Positions 25,649 to 34,022 are shown, counted from the stretch's first letter. The stretch is 48,526 nt of DNA from Rhizobiales bacterium 65-9 (GCA_001899525.1 MKVY01000049.1:50074-98599), one strand, 5' to 3'. Notes: generated by a model from the letters alone, not told the origin. Translations and numbers: made by a program.

Positions 25649-26371
25649 TCAGGTCAGATACTGGCCGCCATTGATCGTGTAGGTCGCGCCGGTCGTGAAG
25701 CCGGCTTCATCGGCGGCGAGAAACACCACCGCGCGCGCGATGTCGTCGACCGAGCCGAAACGTCCGACCGGGATGCCGGCGACGACGCGCTTCTGCGCCT
25801 CCTCCGGCATCGCGGCGACCATGTCGGTCGCGATATAGCCGGGACAGATCACATTGACGGTGATCCCCTTGTTGGCGTTCTCCTGCGCGAGCGCTTTCAC
25901 GAAGCCGATGTCGCCGGCTTTCGCGGCCGAATAGTTCACCTGGCCCATCTGGCCCTTCTGGCCGTTGATCGAAGAGATGACGATGATGCGCCCGAAACTG
26001 CGCGCGCGCATGCCCTCGATCACGGGCCGCGTCATGTTGAACAGCGAGTCGAGATTGGTGCGCATCACCGAATCCCACTGGTCCTTCGTCATCTTGTGAA
26101 AGAAGCCGTCGCGCGTGATGCCGGCGTTGTTGACGAGAATCTCGATCGGGCCGAGATCCTTCTCAACCTGCGCAAGGCCGGCGGCGCAGGCGTCGAAGTC
26201 GCCGACGTCCCATTTGTAAACCGGAATCCCCGTCTCCGCCTTGAACTTCGACGCGGCCTCGTCGTTGCCGGCGTAACTGGCCGCGACCTTGTAGCCCGCG
26301 GCCTGCAACGCCTTTGAAATTCCCGCGCCGATTCCGCGCGTTCCGCCCGTAACGATCGCCGTTCTCGCCAT
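25649..26371 (-). CDS. phaB: Acetoacetyl-CoA reductase
   Basis: 240-residue NADPH-dependent short-chain dehydrogenase reducing acetoacetyl-CoA to (R)-3-hydroxybutyryl-CoA for PHB. Cofactor motif GGTRGIG at 9-15, NNAGITRDGFFHKMTKDQW, catalytic Ser near 134 (VISSINGQKGQMGQ) and Tyr147/Lys151 in NYSAAKAG; the QKGQxGQ stretch is particularly PhaB-like, separating it from FabG. A strong GGGGAGGAG ribosome site precedes the ATG. Second gene after phaA, 63 bp away, with an intercistronic hairpin. Confidence 0.95.
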   Translation of the reverse strand: MARTAIVTGGTRGIGAGISKALQAAGYKVAASYAGNDEAASKFKAETGIPVYKWDVGDFDACAAGLAQVEKDLGPIEILVNNAGITRDGFFHKMTKDQWDSVMRTNLDSLFNMTRPVIEGMRARSFGRIIVISSINGQKGQMGQVNYSAAKAGDIGFVKALAQENANKGITVNVICPGYIATDMVAAMPEEAQKRVVAGIPVGRFGSVDDIARAVVFLAADEAGFTTGATYTINGGQYLT

Positions 26372-26397
26372 AAGGTCTCCTCCCCTTGGTCTTGTCC

Positions 26398-26433
26398 GGC
26401 GAATGGCGGACGTTGTTCGCCATTCGCCTTTTT
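26398..26433. other. phaA-phaB intercistronic hairpin
   Basis: GGCGAATGGCG (26398-26408) and CGCCATTCGCC (26418-26428) form an 11 bp stem, nine-base loop, starting 6 bases after the phaA stop. On the coding (minus) strand no T-run follows, so phaB can still be read. On the plus strand the stem is followed by TTTTT (26429-26433), making it a possible terminator for antisense transcription. Confidence 0.6.
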
Positions 26434-26434
26434 C

Positions 26435-27613
26435 TCAGCGCTCCACGGCGAGCGCGATGCCCATGCCGCCGCCGATGCAAAGCGTCGCGAGCCCCTTCTT
26501 CGCGTCGCGCCGCGCCATCTCGTACAGCAGCGTGACAAGCACGCGGGCGCCGGAAGCGCCGATCGGATGGCCGATGGCGATCGCGCCGCCATTGACGTTC
26601 ACGATGTCCGGATTCCAGCCCATATCCTTGTTCACCGCGAGCGCCTGCGCCGCGAAGGCTTCGTTCGCCTCGACGAGATCGAGGTCGCCGACTTTCCAGC
26701 CGGCTTTCTCGAGCGCCTTGCGCGAGGCGGGGATCGGGCCCGAGCCCATGATGGCGGGATCGACGCCGGCGGTGGCCCAGGACACAATGCGGGCGAGCGG
26801 CTTCAGGCCGCGCTTCGAGGCTTCCTCGCCGGTCATCAGTACGAGCGCGGCGGCGCCGTCATTGATGCCGGACGCGTTGCCGGCGGTCACCGTGCCGTCC
26901 TTCGAGAAGGCTGGCTTGAGCTTGGCCATCGCCTCGATCGTGGCGCCGTGGCGCGGATATTCGTCGGCGTCGACGACGATGTCGCCCTTGCGGGTCGAGA
27001 CCGTGTAGGGCGCGATCTCGTCCTTGAACCGGCCCGCCTTCTGCGCGGCCTCGGCCTTGTTCTGCGAGCTCACGGCGAAGCGGTCCTGCTCCTCGCGGCT
27101 GATCTGCCAGCGCGTCGCGACATTCTCGGCGGTGTTGCCCATGTGGTAGCCGTGAAAGGCGTCCCAAAGCCCGTCCTTCAGCATGGTGTCGACCAGCTTG
27201 AGCTCGCCCATCTTCACGCCGCTGCGCAGATGCGCGCCATGCTGCGACATCGACATCGATTCCTGGCCGCCGGCGACGATGATCGACGCGTCGCCATTGG
27301 CGATCTGCTGCATGCCGATCGCAACCGCGCGAAGGCCGGAGCCGCAGAGCTGGTTGAGGCCCCAGGCGGTCTTCTCCTGCGGAACGCCAGCGTGCATCGC
27401 GGCCTGACGGGCGGGATTCTGGCCCTGGCCGGCGGTCAGAATCTGGCCGAGGATCACCTCGTCGACCTCGGCCGCGTCAACGCCGGCGCGCGCGAGCGCC
27501 GCCTTGACCGCCGCAGCGCCGAGCTTGTCGGCGGTCTGATCCGCGAACGCGCCATTGAACGAGCCGACGGCGGTGCGCGCCGCGCCGACGATGACGATGT
27601 CGCTGGTGGCCAT
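26435..27613 (-). CDS. phaA: Acetyl-CoA acetyltransferase (beta-ketothiolase)
   Basis: 392-residue thiolase condensing two acetyl-CoA to acetoacetyl-CoA, the first PHB step. Nucleophilic Cys at residue 90 in [11 protein letters not shown], the [18 protein letters not shown] block with catalytic His, and the second catalytic Cys at 379 in [15 protein letters not shown]. Length and motifs match PhaA/biosynthetic thiolases. It has a GGGAG ribosome site and is divergent from the PHB repressor phaR, with 190 bp between them carrying both promoters. Confidence 0.95.
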   Translation of the reverse strand: MATSDIVIVGAARTAVGSFNGAFADQTADKLGAAAVKAALARAGVDAAEVDEVILGQILTAGQGQNPARQAAMHAGVPQEKTAWGLNQLCGSGLRAVAIGMQQIANGDASIIVAGGQESMSMSQHGAHLRSGVKMGELKLVDTMLKDGLWDAFHGYHMGNTAENVATRWQISREEQDRFAVSSQNKAEAAQKAGRFKDEIAPYTVSTRKGDIVVDADEYPRHGATIEAMAKLKPAFSKDGTVTAGNASGINDGAAALVLMTGEEASKRGLKPLARIVSWATAGVDPAIMGSGPIPASRKALEKAGWKVGDLDLVEANEAFAAQALAVNKDMGWNPDIVNVNGGAIAIGHPIGASGARVLVTLLYEMARRDAKKGLATLCIGGGMGIALAVER

Positions 27614-27647
27614 GGGGGAACTCCCTGATTGCTGGCGAATGCTGATC

Positions 27648-27686
27648 TTACCCGATTGGTAAACCGCCGGCGCGGACGAGCGTCAA
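27648..27686 (-). promoter_or_regulatory. Predicted phaAB promoter with palindrome at -10
   Basis: Minus strand TTGACG (27686-27681), 17-base spacer, TTTACC (27663-27658). The -35 is good, the -10 poor. The -10 coincides with one arm of the palindrome TTACC-N5-GGTAA (27648-27662), which could be a regulator site; it does not resemble the TGC/GCA sites over phaR. Confidence 0.35.
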
Positions 27687-27724
27687 GCGCGGCGACGTCC
27701 CTTAAGGTTGGCCCATCATCTCAT

Positions 27725-27757
27725 TTGTGCGGCGCAGGAAACCGGGTATGCTGCGCA
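27725..27757 (+). promoter_or_regulatory. Predicted phaR promoter with two PhaR-like sites
   Basis: TTGTGC (27725-27730), 16-base spacer, TATGCT (27747-27752). Two TGC-N3-GCA palindromes, 27728-27736 and 27749-27757, overlap the -35 and the -10 and are exactly 21 bp apart, two helical turns. PhaR of related bacteria is known to bind TGC/GCA-type palindromes (CTGC-N3-4-GCAG), so negative autoregulation is a natural reading. Confidence 0.5.
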
Positions 27758-27803
27758 AAAATCGGCCCAAAGGCTCTCACCCCAGGCGAGGGAATGACGC
27801 GCA

Positions 27804-28388
27804 ATGGCGGACGACAAGAAACCGACGATCATCAAAAAATACGCCAACCGCCGACTTTATCACACTGGAACGTCGACCTATGTGACGCTCGACGACCTCG
27901 CCAAGATGATCCAGAAGGGCGAGGAGTTTGAGGTGCAGGACGCCAAGACAGGCGAAGACATCACCCGCTCCGTGCTCGCCCAGATCATCTTCGAGCAGGA
28001 GGGCAAAGGCACCACGAACCTTCTGCCGATCCCCTTCCTGCGCCAGCTCATCGGCTTCTACGGCGACGCGCTTCAGGGCGTGCTGCCGACCTACCTCGAA
28101 GCCTCGATGCAGCATTTCGCCCGCGAGCAGCAGAAGTTCCGCGAGCAGTTCTCCTCGTCGTTCGGCCCGGCGGTCGCGTTCGGCGCGATGGAGGAGCAGG
28201 CGCGGCGCAACATGGCGGTCTTCCAGGAGGCGATGCGCATGTTCCTGCCGTTCGGGCAGCGCCGGGCGAACGGCGACGGCGGCCAGCCGAAGCCTGAGAC
28301 AACCGCCACCGAGAGCGAGCTTGAGAGCCTGCGCCGCCAGATGAGCGACATGCAGCAGAAGCTCGACCGGATCGTGACGAAGGACTGA
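27804..28388 (+). CDS. phaR: PHB synthesis repressor PhaR
   Basis: 194-residue DNA- and PHB-granule-binding regulator that represses phasin and its own gene until polymer accumulates. The N-terminal PhaR domain KKYANRRLYHTGTSTYVTL with DLAKMIQKGEEFEVQDAKTG is unmistakable, and two accumulation-type regions follow (DITRSVLAQIIFEQE and LIGFYGDALQGVLPTYLEAS). The C-terminus has a predicted coiled coil (ESLRRQMSDMQQKLDRIV) suited to oligomerisation. Divergent from phaAB; convergent with the EAL gene 13 bp away. Confidence 0.95.
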   Translation: MADDKKPTIIKKYANRRLYHTGTSTYVTLDDLAKMIQKGEEFEVQDAKTGEDITRSVLAQIIFEQEGKGTTNLLPIPFLRQLIGFYGDALQGVLPTYLEASMQHFAREQQKFREQFSSSFGPAVAFGAMEEQARRNMAVFQEAMRMFLPFGQRRANGDGGQPKPETTATESELESLRRQMSDMQQKLDRIVTKD

Positions 28389-28401
28389 GCCGCCGCGCCC
28401 G

Positions 28402-30078
28402 TCAGGCCAGTTGCGCGAGGCGCGCGGGCGGACGCCCGATCGCCGCCGGCGCAACGCCGTCGCCCTGCAGATAGGTCGCGCCCCACCCCGTCAGCTTGCG
28501 CGCCGCGTCCTCGTCGGCGACCCATTCCGCGACGATCTCGATCTCGAGATGGCGGGCGAGGTCGATCAGCGTGCGGACGAAGAAGCTGTCGTCGGCCGAT
28601 GCGCCGATGTTCTGCACGAAAGCGCCGTCGATCTTGAGAATGTCGATGTCGAGACCGCGCAGATGCTTGAAGGAGGTGTAGCCGGCGCCGAAATCGTCGA
28701 GCGCGGTGCGCAGGCCCATCGCCTTCAGTTTCGAGAAGATCCGGCGCGTTCCCGGGAGATCGAGAATCGCCTGGGATTCCGTCATTTCCACGATCAGCCG
28801 GTCGGCGAGGTCGGCCCGGCCCAGAACCGCGCCCGACAGGGCGCCGAGCCAATGGTCGCGCATCAGCGTGGTCGCGGACACATTGACCGACAGAGTCGCG
28901 TGCGGCTCGGCGGCAAGCGCCTCGATCGCGAGTTCGAGGACGCGGTGATCGATCAGCTCGATGCGGCCGAGTTTCTCGAAGAGCGGAATCATGGCGGCCG
29001 CACCGATGATCTCGCCGGTCTCGCCGCGCATGCGCACGAGCGCCTCCTCGAACCGCACCGCCCGCGTCGCCGCGTCGACGACCGGCTGCCGCGCGATCAG
29101 AATGCGCCGGTCGTTCAGCGCCTGCACGACCTGTTCGGCGACGGTCTGCTCCGATCGCCGGCGCGCGTCCTTGCCGCGGTCCGGCGCATGCGGAACGACG
29201 GCGGCGGCGCGGACGATGGCCTGCTGCATGGCGTCCTCGGCGCGCCGCAACACCTCGCGAGGACCTGAGGCCGCGTCGAGATCGATCACCGCTCCCCAGG
29301 ACATGTCCGTCTGGAACCGGCCCGCATCCGATTCGAGCGGAGCGCCGCAGGCTGCGGCCGAGAGGCGCGCGGCGGCGTTCTCCAGTTCGCCGCGAGGACA
29401 GCGCCCCATCAGAAGCGCGAAGCTGTTCGAGCCGTAGCGAATGAGGGAATCGGCGTGCCGGATCACGCGCTGGAGGCGACCGAGAGCGGCCGTGACCAGG
29501 GCGTTGGCGCTTTCGGAGCCGTGACGGGCCTCGACGGAGGCGTAGTCGCGGAGCGCGCCGGTCAACAGCATGAAGGGGCGGCCGTCGCGGCGGGAAGCCG
29601 TCATCGCGAGGTCGATGCGATGGAGGAGGTCGGCGCGCGCCGAGGCGCCGATGTCGTGCGGAACGGACACAACGCCGTGCGACGCGATGCGGATCATGCC
29701 GTGCGCGAGCGCGGGCCGGCCGTCGAGACCGGCGAACCAGCGGCCATGATCCTCGACCGCGACGGCGCGATGGGGCAGCGTGATCTCGTAGTGAGCCTGA
29801 AAAGGAACGCCGGCGCCGAGATCGGCCTCCGTCGCCGCGGCGACGACGTCCTCGCGCGTGGCGATCGACCGGGCGGAGACGAACTTGCGCCAACCCTGTC
29901 CGCTGGCGAGGCGGCCCATGTCAGCGAGGCCCAGCACCGCCGCGGCGTTGTCGCCCCAGCGGATGCGGTCGTTGACGATGTCCCATTCGTAGATCGTGGA
30001 GGACAGCGCGGTGAGCACGTCGCCCGGATTCATCGCAGCCCTGGAGGGAGCGACTGGCGCCGTCGCGAGGCCATGCAT
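28402..30078 (-). CDS. PAS-degenerate GGDEF-EAL signalling protein
   Basis: 558 residues from ATG 30078; an alternative ATG at 30033 starts MNPGDVLTAL. An N-terminal PAS-like region (about 20-135) is followed by a GGDEF domain in which the active-site loop reads YGSNSF (215-220), so cyclase activity is very unlikely. The EAL domain keeps its key residues: EAL at 345-347, Asn399 in SVNVS, Glu431 and Glu434 in EMTES, the Asp pair 461-462 in DDFGAGYTSF, Lys482 in LKIDG and Glu518 in VAEWV. It is therefore probably an active c-di-GMP phosphodiesterase with a sensory front end. Soluble, no membrane segment. Target process unknown; the neighbouring PHB genes may be coincidence. Confidence 0.88.
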   Translation of the reverse strand: MHGLATAPVAPSRAAMNPGDVLTALSSTIYEWDIVNDRIRWGDNAAAVLGLADMGRLASGQGWRKFVSARSIATREDVVAAATEADLGAGVPFQAHYEITLPHRAVAVEDHGRWFAGLDGRPALAHGMIRIASHGVVSVPHDIGASARADLLHRIDLAMTASRRDGRPFMLLTGALRDYASVEARHGSESANALVTAALGRLQRVIRHADSLIRYGSNSFALLMGRCPRGELENAAARLSAAACGAPLESDAGRFQTDMSWGAVIDLDAASGPREVLRRAEDAMQQAIVRAAAVVPHAPDRGKDARRRSEQTVAEQVVQALNDRRILIARQPVVDAATRAVRFEEALVRMRGETGEIIGAAAMIPLFEKLGRIELIDHRVLELAIEALAAEPHATLSVNVSATTLMRDHWLGALSGAVLGRADLADRLIVEMTESQAILDLPGTRRIFSKLKAMGLRTALDDFGAGYTSFKHLRGLDIDILKIDGAFVQNIGASADDSFFVRTLIDLARHLEIEIVAEWVADEDAARKLTGWGATYLQGDGVAPAAIGRPPARLAQLA

Positions 30079-30216
30079 GCAGGCGGTTCCAGCTTATCCG
30101 TCTCGTCGTTTCAGAATGCGCGCGAATTCTTAAGACGCCGGTAATGACGGCCCCGAAGTTGCGACGCGCAGCCCGGCAGACAGGCGCAGAATGCGTTTTG
30201 ACGCGGCAGGGTGAGA

Positions 30217-30489
30217 ATGGCGGAGCATTTCGATACATTCCTCGACGAGGAGCGTCCGGTTTCGGAATGCCGCGCGCTTGTTCCCTATTCACGCTATCCG
30301 CGCGCCTATGACGTCGCGGCGGCGACGCCGGCGGACGCCGTCTTCCTCGCGAGCCTGATCGCGCATGTCGGCCATCACGAGACAGCCCGCAAGCGTCGCG
30401 CCGCGCGGCCGGCGGAGGCGATCTCCTGCTATCGCGCCGGCGGCCTGCTCGCCGACGAGCCGGGCTCCAGCTCCGTGCGGATTCTCTGA
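30217..30489 (+). CDS. Small hypothetical protein
   Basis: 90 residues from ATG 30217, which has an AGGGTGAG ribosome site; a GTG two codons upstream (30211) is the alternative. No family recognised. The central part reads SRYPRAYDVAAATPADAVFL then ASLIAHVGHHETARKRRAA, a mixed helix with HVGHH, and there is no signal peptide or membrane span. Divergent from the EAL gene and convergent with rpmF, with a terminator between. Likely real because of its ribosome site and neat fit, but function is unknown. Confidence 0.55.
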   Translation: MAEHFDTFLDEERPVSECRALVPYSRYPRAYDVAAATPADAVFLASLIAHVGHHETARKRRAARPAEAISCYRAGGLLADEPGSSSVRIL

Positions 30490-30511
30490 CGCCGCCCGCG
30501 GTCCATCCCTG

Positions 30512-30540
30512 AAACGAAAAAGGCGCCCCGGAGGGCGCCT
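30512..30540 (-). terminator. rpmF terminator
   Basis: AGGCGCCC (30521-30528), loop CGGA, GGGCGCCT (30533-30540). On the minus strand it is followed by TTTTTCGTTTC, a good U-tract, 28 bases after the rpmF stop. It separates rpmF from the convergent small gene. Confidence 0.8.
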
Positions 30541-30568
30541 GCATCGAACCTCGCGCGACAGGCGCGGG

Positions 30569-30754
30569 TCAGGCGGTGGTCTTCGCCTTGAGCACCTGGC
30601 GGCCGCGATACATGCCGCTTTTCAGGTCGACATGATGGGGGCGACGCAGCTCGCCCGAGTCCTTGTCCTCGACATAGGTGGGCTGCTTCAGCGCGTCGGC
30701 CGACCGGCGGTTGCCGCGCTTCATGCGCGAGGTTTTTCTTTTCGGAACGGCCAT
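30569..30754 (-). CDS. rpmF: 50S ribosomal protein L32
   Basis: 61-residue basic ribosomal protein. [20 protein letters not shown] is the invariant bL32 start, followed by a tail with [16 protein letters not shown]. The zinc cysteines found in some L32 versions are absent, as is common in alphaproteobacteria. Its own promoter and terminator bracket it. Confidence 0.97.
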   Translation of the reverse strand: MAVPKRKTSRMKRGNRRSADALKQPTYVEDKDSGELRRPHHVDLKSGMYRGRQVLKAKTTA

Positions 30755-30829
30755 GATCGTCTCCGGATGGCGAAGGCCGTCACGCCCCGGTACGGGACCC
30801 CGCGACTGGCCGGGAATTGAAGAAGCGCG

Positions 30830-30858
30830 CCTATAGCGGCTTTCCCTTTCCGGCGCAA
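30830..30858 (-). promoter_or_regulatory. Predicted rpmF promoter
   Basis: Minus strand TTGCGC (30858-30853), exactly 17 bases, TATAGG (30835-30830), about 75 bases before the rpmF start codon. The -35 hexamer lies inside the hairpin that follows mtgA, so the hairpin and promoter share sequence. Confidence 0.5.
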
Positions 30859-30871
30859 CGGATCGCGCCGG
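30850..30871 (-). other. Hairpin directly after mtgA stop
   Basis: CCGGCGC (30850-30856) and GCGCCGG (30865-30871) make a 7 bp stem with an eight-base loop, abutting the mtgA stop codon. No T-run follows on the minus strand, so it may protect the mRNA end or weakly terminate. Confidence 0.45.
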
Positions 30872-31534
30872 TCATTGTTTGAGGCACGCGACGTCCAGAT
30901 TCTCCGTGGCCATCCGCCTCAGGACCGCGTCCATGACGACCCGGTGCCCGCCGCGCGGCCGCGCCGGATCGCGCGTCAACGGGCTGGGCAGGGCGGCCGC
31001 GAGCGCCGCCGCCTCGCGCGTCGTCAAGGTCTTCGAGGATTTGTTGAAATGGGCGCGCGCGGCGGCCTCGATCCCGAAAATCCCGTCGCCCCATTCGGCG
31101 ATGTTAAGATAGATTTCGAGAATCCGCCGCTTGGGCAGAACGGCGTCGAACGCGACGGCCATCGGAATCTCGATCGCCTTGCGGATGTAGGACCGCCCGC
31201 CCCACAGGAAGAGGTTCTTGACGGTCTGCTGGGTGATGGTTGAGGCGCCGCGCGACGGCTCGTCCTCGTCGTCCAGCACCTCGCGCAGGGCGTCCCAGTC
31301 GACGCCGTGATGCAGGCAGAAGCGCGCGTCCTCCGCCGTCATCACCGCGACCGGCGCGGACGGCGCCATGTCGCGCAATCTCACCCAGCGGCGGTCGACC
31401 TCCTGAAAAGTGAGCCAGCGCGCCAGCATCAGGGTCGAAACCGGCGGAACGACCGCGTAGAGCAGCGTGAGCAGAAAAGGGATCGCCACCGCGAGAAGCG
31501 CAAGGCGGACGGCCCAGCGCGTCAGCCGCCGCAT
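30872..31534 (-). CDS. mtgA: Monofunctional peptidoglycan transglycosylase
   Basis: 220 residues from ATG 31534. Polymerises lipid II glycan strands at the inner membrane. N-terminal anchor LALLAVAIPFLLTLLYAV (about 11-28), then the GT51 domain: EDARFCLHHGVDWDAL with catalytic Glu, GASTITQQTVKNLFLW, the RSYIRKAIEIPMA stretch, the KRRILEIYLNIAEWGDGIFG block and the FNKSSKTLTTREAAALAA block. No transpeptidase domain follows, hence monofunctional. Divergent from the prenyl synthase gene, which supplies precursors for the lipid carrier. Confidence 0.95.
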   Translation of the reverse strand: MRRLTRWAVRLALLAVAIPFLLTLLYAVVPPVSTLMLARWLTFQEVDRRWVRLRDMAPSAPVAVMTAEDARFCLHHGVDWDALREVLDDEDEPSRGASTITQQTVKNLFLWGGRSYIRKAIEIPMAVAFDAVLPKRRILEIYLNIAEWGDGIFGIEAAARAHFNKSSKTLTTREAAALAAALPSPLTRDPARPRGGHRVVMDAVLRRMATENLDVACLKQ

Positions 31535-31630
31535 CCGCGCCCGCCTGCGTCGCCCGCCCTTGACCGCCCGTCGCGCCCCATGCCACCCGCCTTGGCACAA
31601 AATCCGCCCGCCCGCATCCGGTTCCGACGC

Positions 31631-32563
31631 ATGCCGCAGACCGAAACCCCGTTCAGCCTGCGGCTCGCGCGCATCGCCGCCGCGGTGGAGACCATGCTCG
31701 ACGGGCTGCTGTCCCCCGTCGCGGGGCAAGGCGAAATCGCGCGGCCGGCGCGGCTGCTCGCCGCCATGCGGCACGGCGTTCTCGGCGGCGGGAAAAGACT
31801 GCGCGCCTTTCTCGTGGTCGAAACCGCGGCGCTCACGGGCGGGGCCGAGGCCGGAGCGCTGCGCGCGGCGGCGGCGGTGGAATGCCTGCACGCCTATTCG
31901 CTCATCCATGACGATCTGCCGGCGATGGACGATGACGATCTCAGGCGCGGCCATCCCACCGTCCATCGCGCCTTCGACGAGGCGACGGCGATCCTCGCCG
32001 GCGACGCGCTGTTGACGCTCGCCTTCGACATCCTCTCCGATCCGGCGACCCATGCCGATGGCGCAGTTCGCGCCGACCTTGTCTCGGTTCTCGCCAGACG
32101 CGCCGGGCTCGGCGGCATGGTGGGCGGACAGATGCTCGATCTCGCCGCCGAAGGCCGTTTTCCGGAGGACGCGTCGACGCCAGACGCCGAAGCGGTGCGC
32201 CGCATCCAGTCCATGAAAACGGGCGCGCTGATCCGCGCGTCCGTCGCCATCGGCGCGCTGCTCGGCGGCGCCGAAGCCGCCGACCGCCAGAGGCTCGACC
32301 GCTACGCCGACCGGTTCGGCGCCGCGTTCCAGATCGCCGACGACATCCTCGATCTTGAATCGGACGCGGCCGCGCTCGGCAAGGCGACCGGCAAGGACGA
32401 CGCGAAAGGAAAAGCGACGCTCGCGAACCGGCTCGGCCTTTCAGCCGCGAAGCAGGAGCTTAAGCGGCTCACCGCAGACGCCGTCGCCGCGCTCGAACCG
32501 TTCGGCGCAAAGGCCGATCTCCTGCGCGCCGCCGCGCGCTACGCCGCAAAGCGACGGTCGTAG
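31631..32563 (+). CDS. ispA: Polyprenyl (farnesyl-type) diphosphate synthase
   Basis: 310 residues from ATG 31631; the open frame extends far upstream but this start gives the family N-terminus. Condenses isopentenyl diphosphate with allylic diphosphates. The first Asp-rich motif is DDLPAMDDDDLRRG after CLHAYSLIH, and the second is QIADDILDLESD; GGGKRLRAFL binds the homoallylic substrate. The spacing in the first motif (DDx4D) fits bacterial FPP/GGPP synthases. ispA-type is favoured by size and company, but product length is not certain. It ends 7 bp from the convergent operon. Confidence 0.88.
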   Translation: MPQTETPFSLRLARIAAAVETMLDGLLSPVAGQGEIARPARLLAAMRHGVLGGGKRLRAFLVVETAALTGGAEAGALRAAAAVECLHAYSLIHDDLPAMDDDDLRRGHPTVHRAFDEATAILAGDALLTLAFDILSDPATHADGAVRADLVSVLARRAGLGGMVGGQMLDLAAEGRFPEDASTPDAEAVRRIQSMKTGALIRASVAIGALLGGAEAADRQRLDRYADRFGAAFQIADDILDLESDAAALGKATGKDDAKGKATLANRLGLSAAKQELKRLTADAVAALEPFGAKADLLRAAARYAAKRRS

Positions 32564-32570
32564 AGAAGGC

Positions 32571-34022
32571 TCAAAAACTCCCGCCGGTGCGCCAGCCCCC
32601 GCCTCCTCCGCCGCCACCGCTGCTGCTTCCGCCGCCGCCGCCGATCGAACCGCCGAACGAGCCTGAATCGCCGCCGATCCACGGCCCCGGCCATGACGGC
32701 GCGCCGCGCCGGCCGCCGAAATCCGGGTTGGCGCGGGGCGGCGGGAAGCGGTAGCCGCCCCGGAAAATATCGTCGAGCGCGCCGCCGCGAACGGCGCCGC
32801 TGAGGATGCCGCCGATGATCGAGCCGAGATCGACCTTATCGTTGAAGCCGCCGATCGGGCTGTCATAGCCTTGACGGCGGGCGCGGTCGCGCGCGCCTTC
32901 AAGCTCGCTGCGCCGGTTCGCCATCTCGCTGATCTGGGCGCGAATCTTCGCGATCTCGGCGTTCGTCTTCTGCTGCGCGTCGCGCGCCGAGGCGATGGCC
33001 GAGACCGCCTGATCGTCCGCCGGCGAGGGCGTGCGCCGCGCTTCCTCGAAAAGCCGGCGAATGTCCTCGCGCGACAAGGCGCCGGTGAGAAGCTCCACCG
33101 CCTGATCATAGGCCGCATTCTCGCCGACGCCCGCGGCCTCGGCGCGCCGCCTGTCGATCTCCTGCAGGTCGGAGGTCGCTTTCGTCACGACGGCGTCGGC
33201 TTCGGCGGCGGCCGTCTGCGCGTCGTCGGCCGCCTTTTCCAGCGGCTCGACGCCAGCCGCGACCAGGGCCTGGCGCTCCACCGCGACGACGGCCAGCTTG
33301 GCTGTTTCGACATCGCCCTGTTTCGCGTTCGCATGTTCGCGCAGGCGGGCCGGAATCTCCCGCAGCATCGCATAGTTCGCGCGCGCGTCGCCGTAGCCGA
33401 TCAGACGCGCGACCTTGCGATCAAAGAAACGGACGAGGAAGCCGCTGCGATCCTCGGCCTGACCGTGCTTCCTGCGCCAGAGATACATGAACAGCGGATC
33501 GTTCTCGTAAGGCTTGCCCTTCTCGGCGAGATCGGCCTCGGCGGTCGCGGCTTTCTGCTCGGCGTTGGCGGCGACCGCCTGCGCGGCGGCGACGGCGTCG
33601 CTCGCGGCGCGCCAGGCCGCGTCGTTCTTCACGCGCTCGGACACGGCGTGGCGCAGATCATCGAGCGCGCGCAGCGCGCGCGCCAGCGTCTCGCCGCGAT
33701 CATGCCTGTCGGCTTCCGCCGTATCGAGCGCCGCCTGCGCCTTGCGCTGCCGCTCGCCGAGCGCGGCGATCGTTTGACGCGAGCCCTCGATCAGCGCGAG
33801 CGCGCGACGCTCTGTGGCGTCGAGAGCGCCGACGATCTGGTTCTGCGCCATCGCGTCGAGTTTCGCCCGCGCCAGCGCGCGGAAACCATCGGTCTCGGCC
33901 TGAATGTAGCGCGCGACTTCAGCGGTCGCCGATTGCAACGCCTCGCCGAGGCGGTTTTCATTGGCGCGGGCGCCGCTGATCGCGCGCTCCACGGTGGACA
34001 GGGCGTCACGGCCGGTCAGCAT
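32571..34022 (-). CDS. Coiled-coil protein with polyglycine tail
   Basis: 483 residues, third gene of a coupled operon. Almost entirely predicted helix and coiled coil (for instance RALALIEGSRQTIAALGERQ, and later DAQQKTNAEIAKIRAQISEM), Ala- and Glu-rich, with no clear signal peptide or membrane helix. A central segment FMYLWRRKHGQAEDRSGFLV then FFDRKVARLIGYGDARANY looks conserved and globular. The last ~70 residues turn to Gly/Pro/Ser, ending in a run of glycines followed by WRTGGSF, similar in style to the Gly-rich tails of TPM/YgcG-type envelope proteins. No family could be named. It begins 9 bp after the preceding gene's stop, whose TGAGG doubles as its ribosome site. Confidence 0.75.
   Translation of the reverse strand: MLTGRDALSTVERAISGARANENRLGEALQSATAEVARYIQAETDGFRALARAKLDAMAQNQIVGALDATERRALALIEGSRQTIAALGERQRKAQAALDTAEADRHDRGETLARALRALDDLRHAVSERVKNDAAWRAASDAVAAAQAVAANAEQKAATAEADLAEKGKPYENDPLFMYLWRRKHGQAEDRSGFLVRFFDRKVARLIGYGDARANYAMLREIPARLREHANAKQGDVETAKLAVVAVERQALVAAGVEPLEKAADDAQTAAAEADAVVTKATSDLQEIDRRRAEAAGVGENAAYDQAVELLTGALSREDIRRLFEEARRTPSPADDQAVSAIASARDAQQKTNAEIAKIRAQISEMANRRSELEGARDRARRQGYDSPIGGFNDKVDLGSIIGGILSGAVRGGALDDIFRGGYRFPPPRANPDFGGRRGAPSWPGPWIGGDSGSFGGSIGGGGGSSSGGGGGGGGWRTGGSF

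Noticed and set aside
31535-31630. TTGGCAC in the mtgA-ispA gap as a sigma-54 site
   Set aside because: The required second element about five bases further (TTGC-type) is absent.
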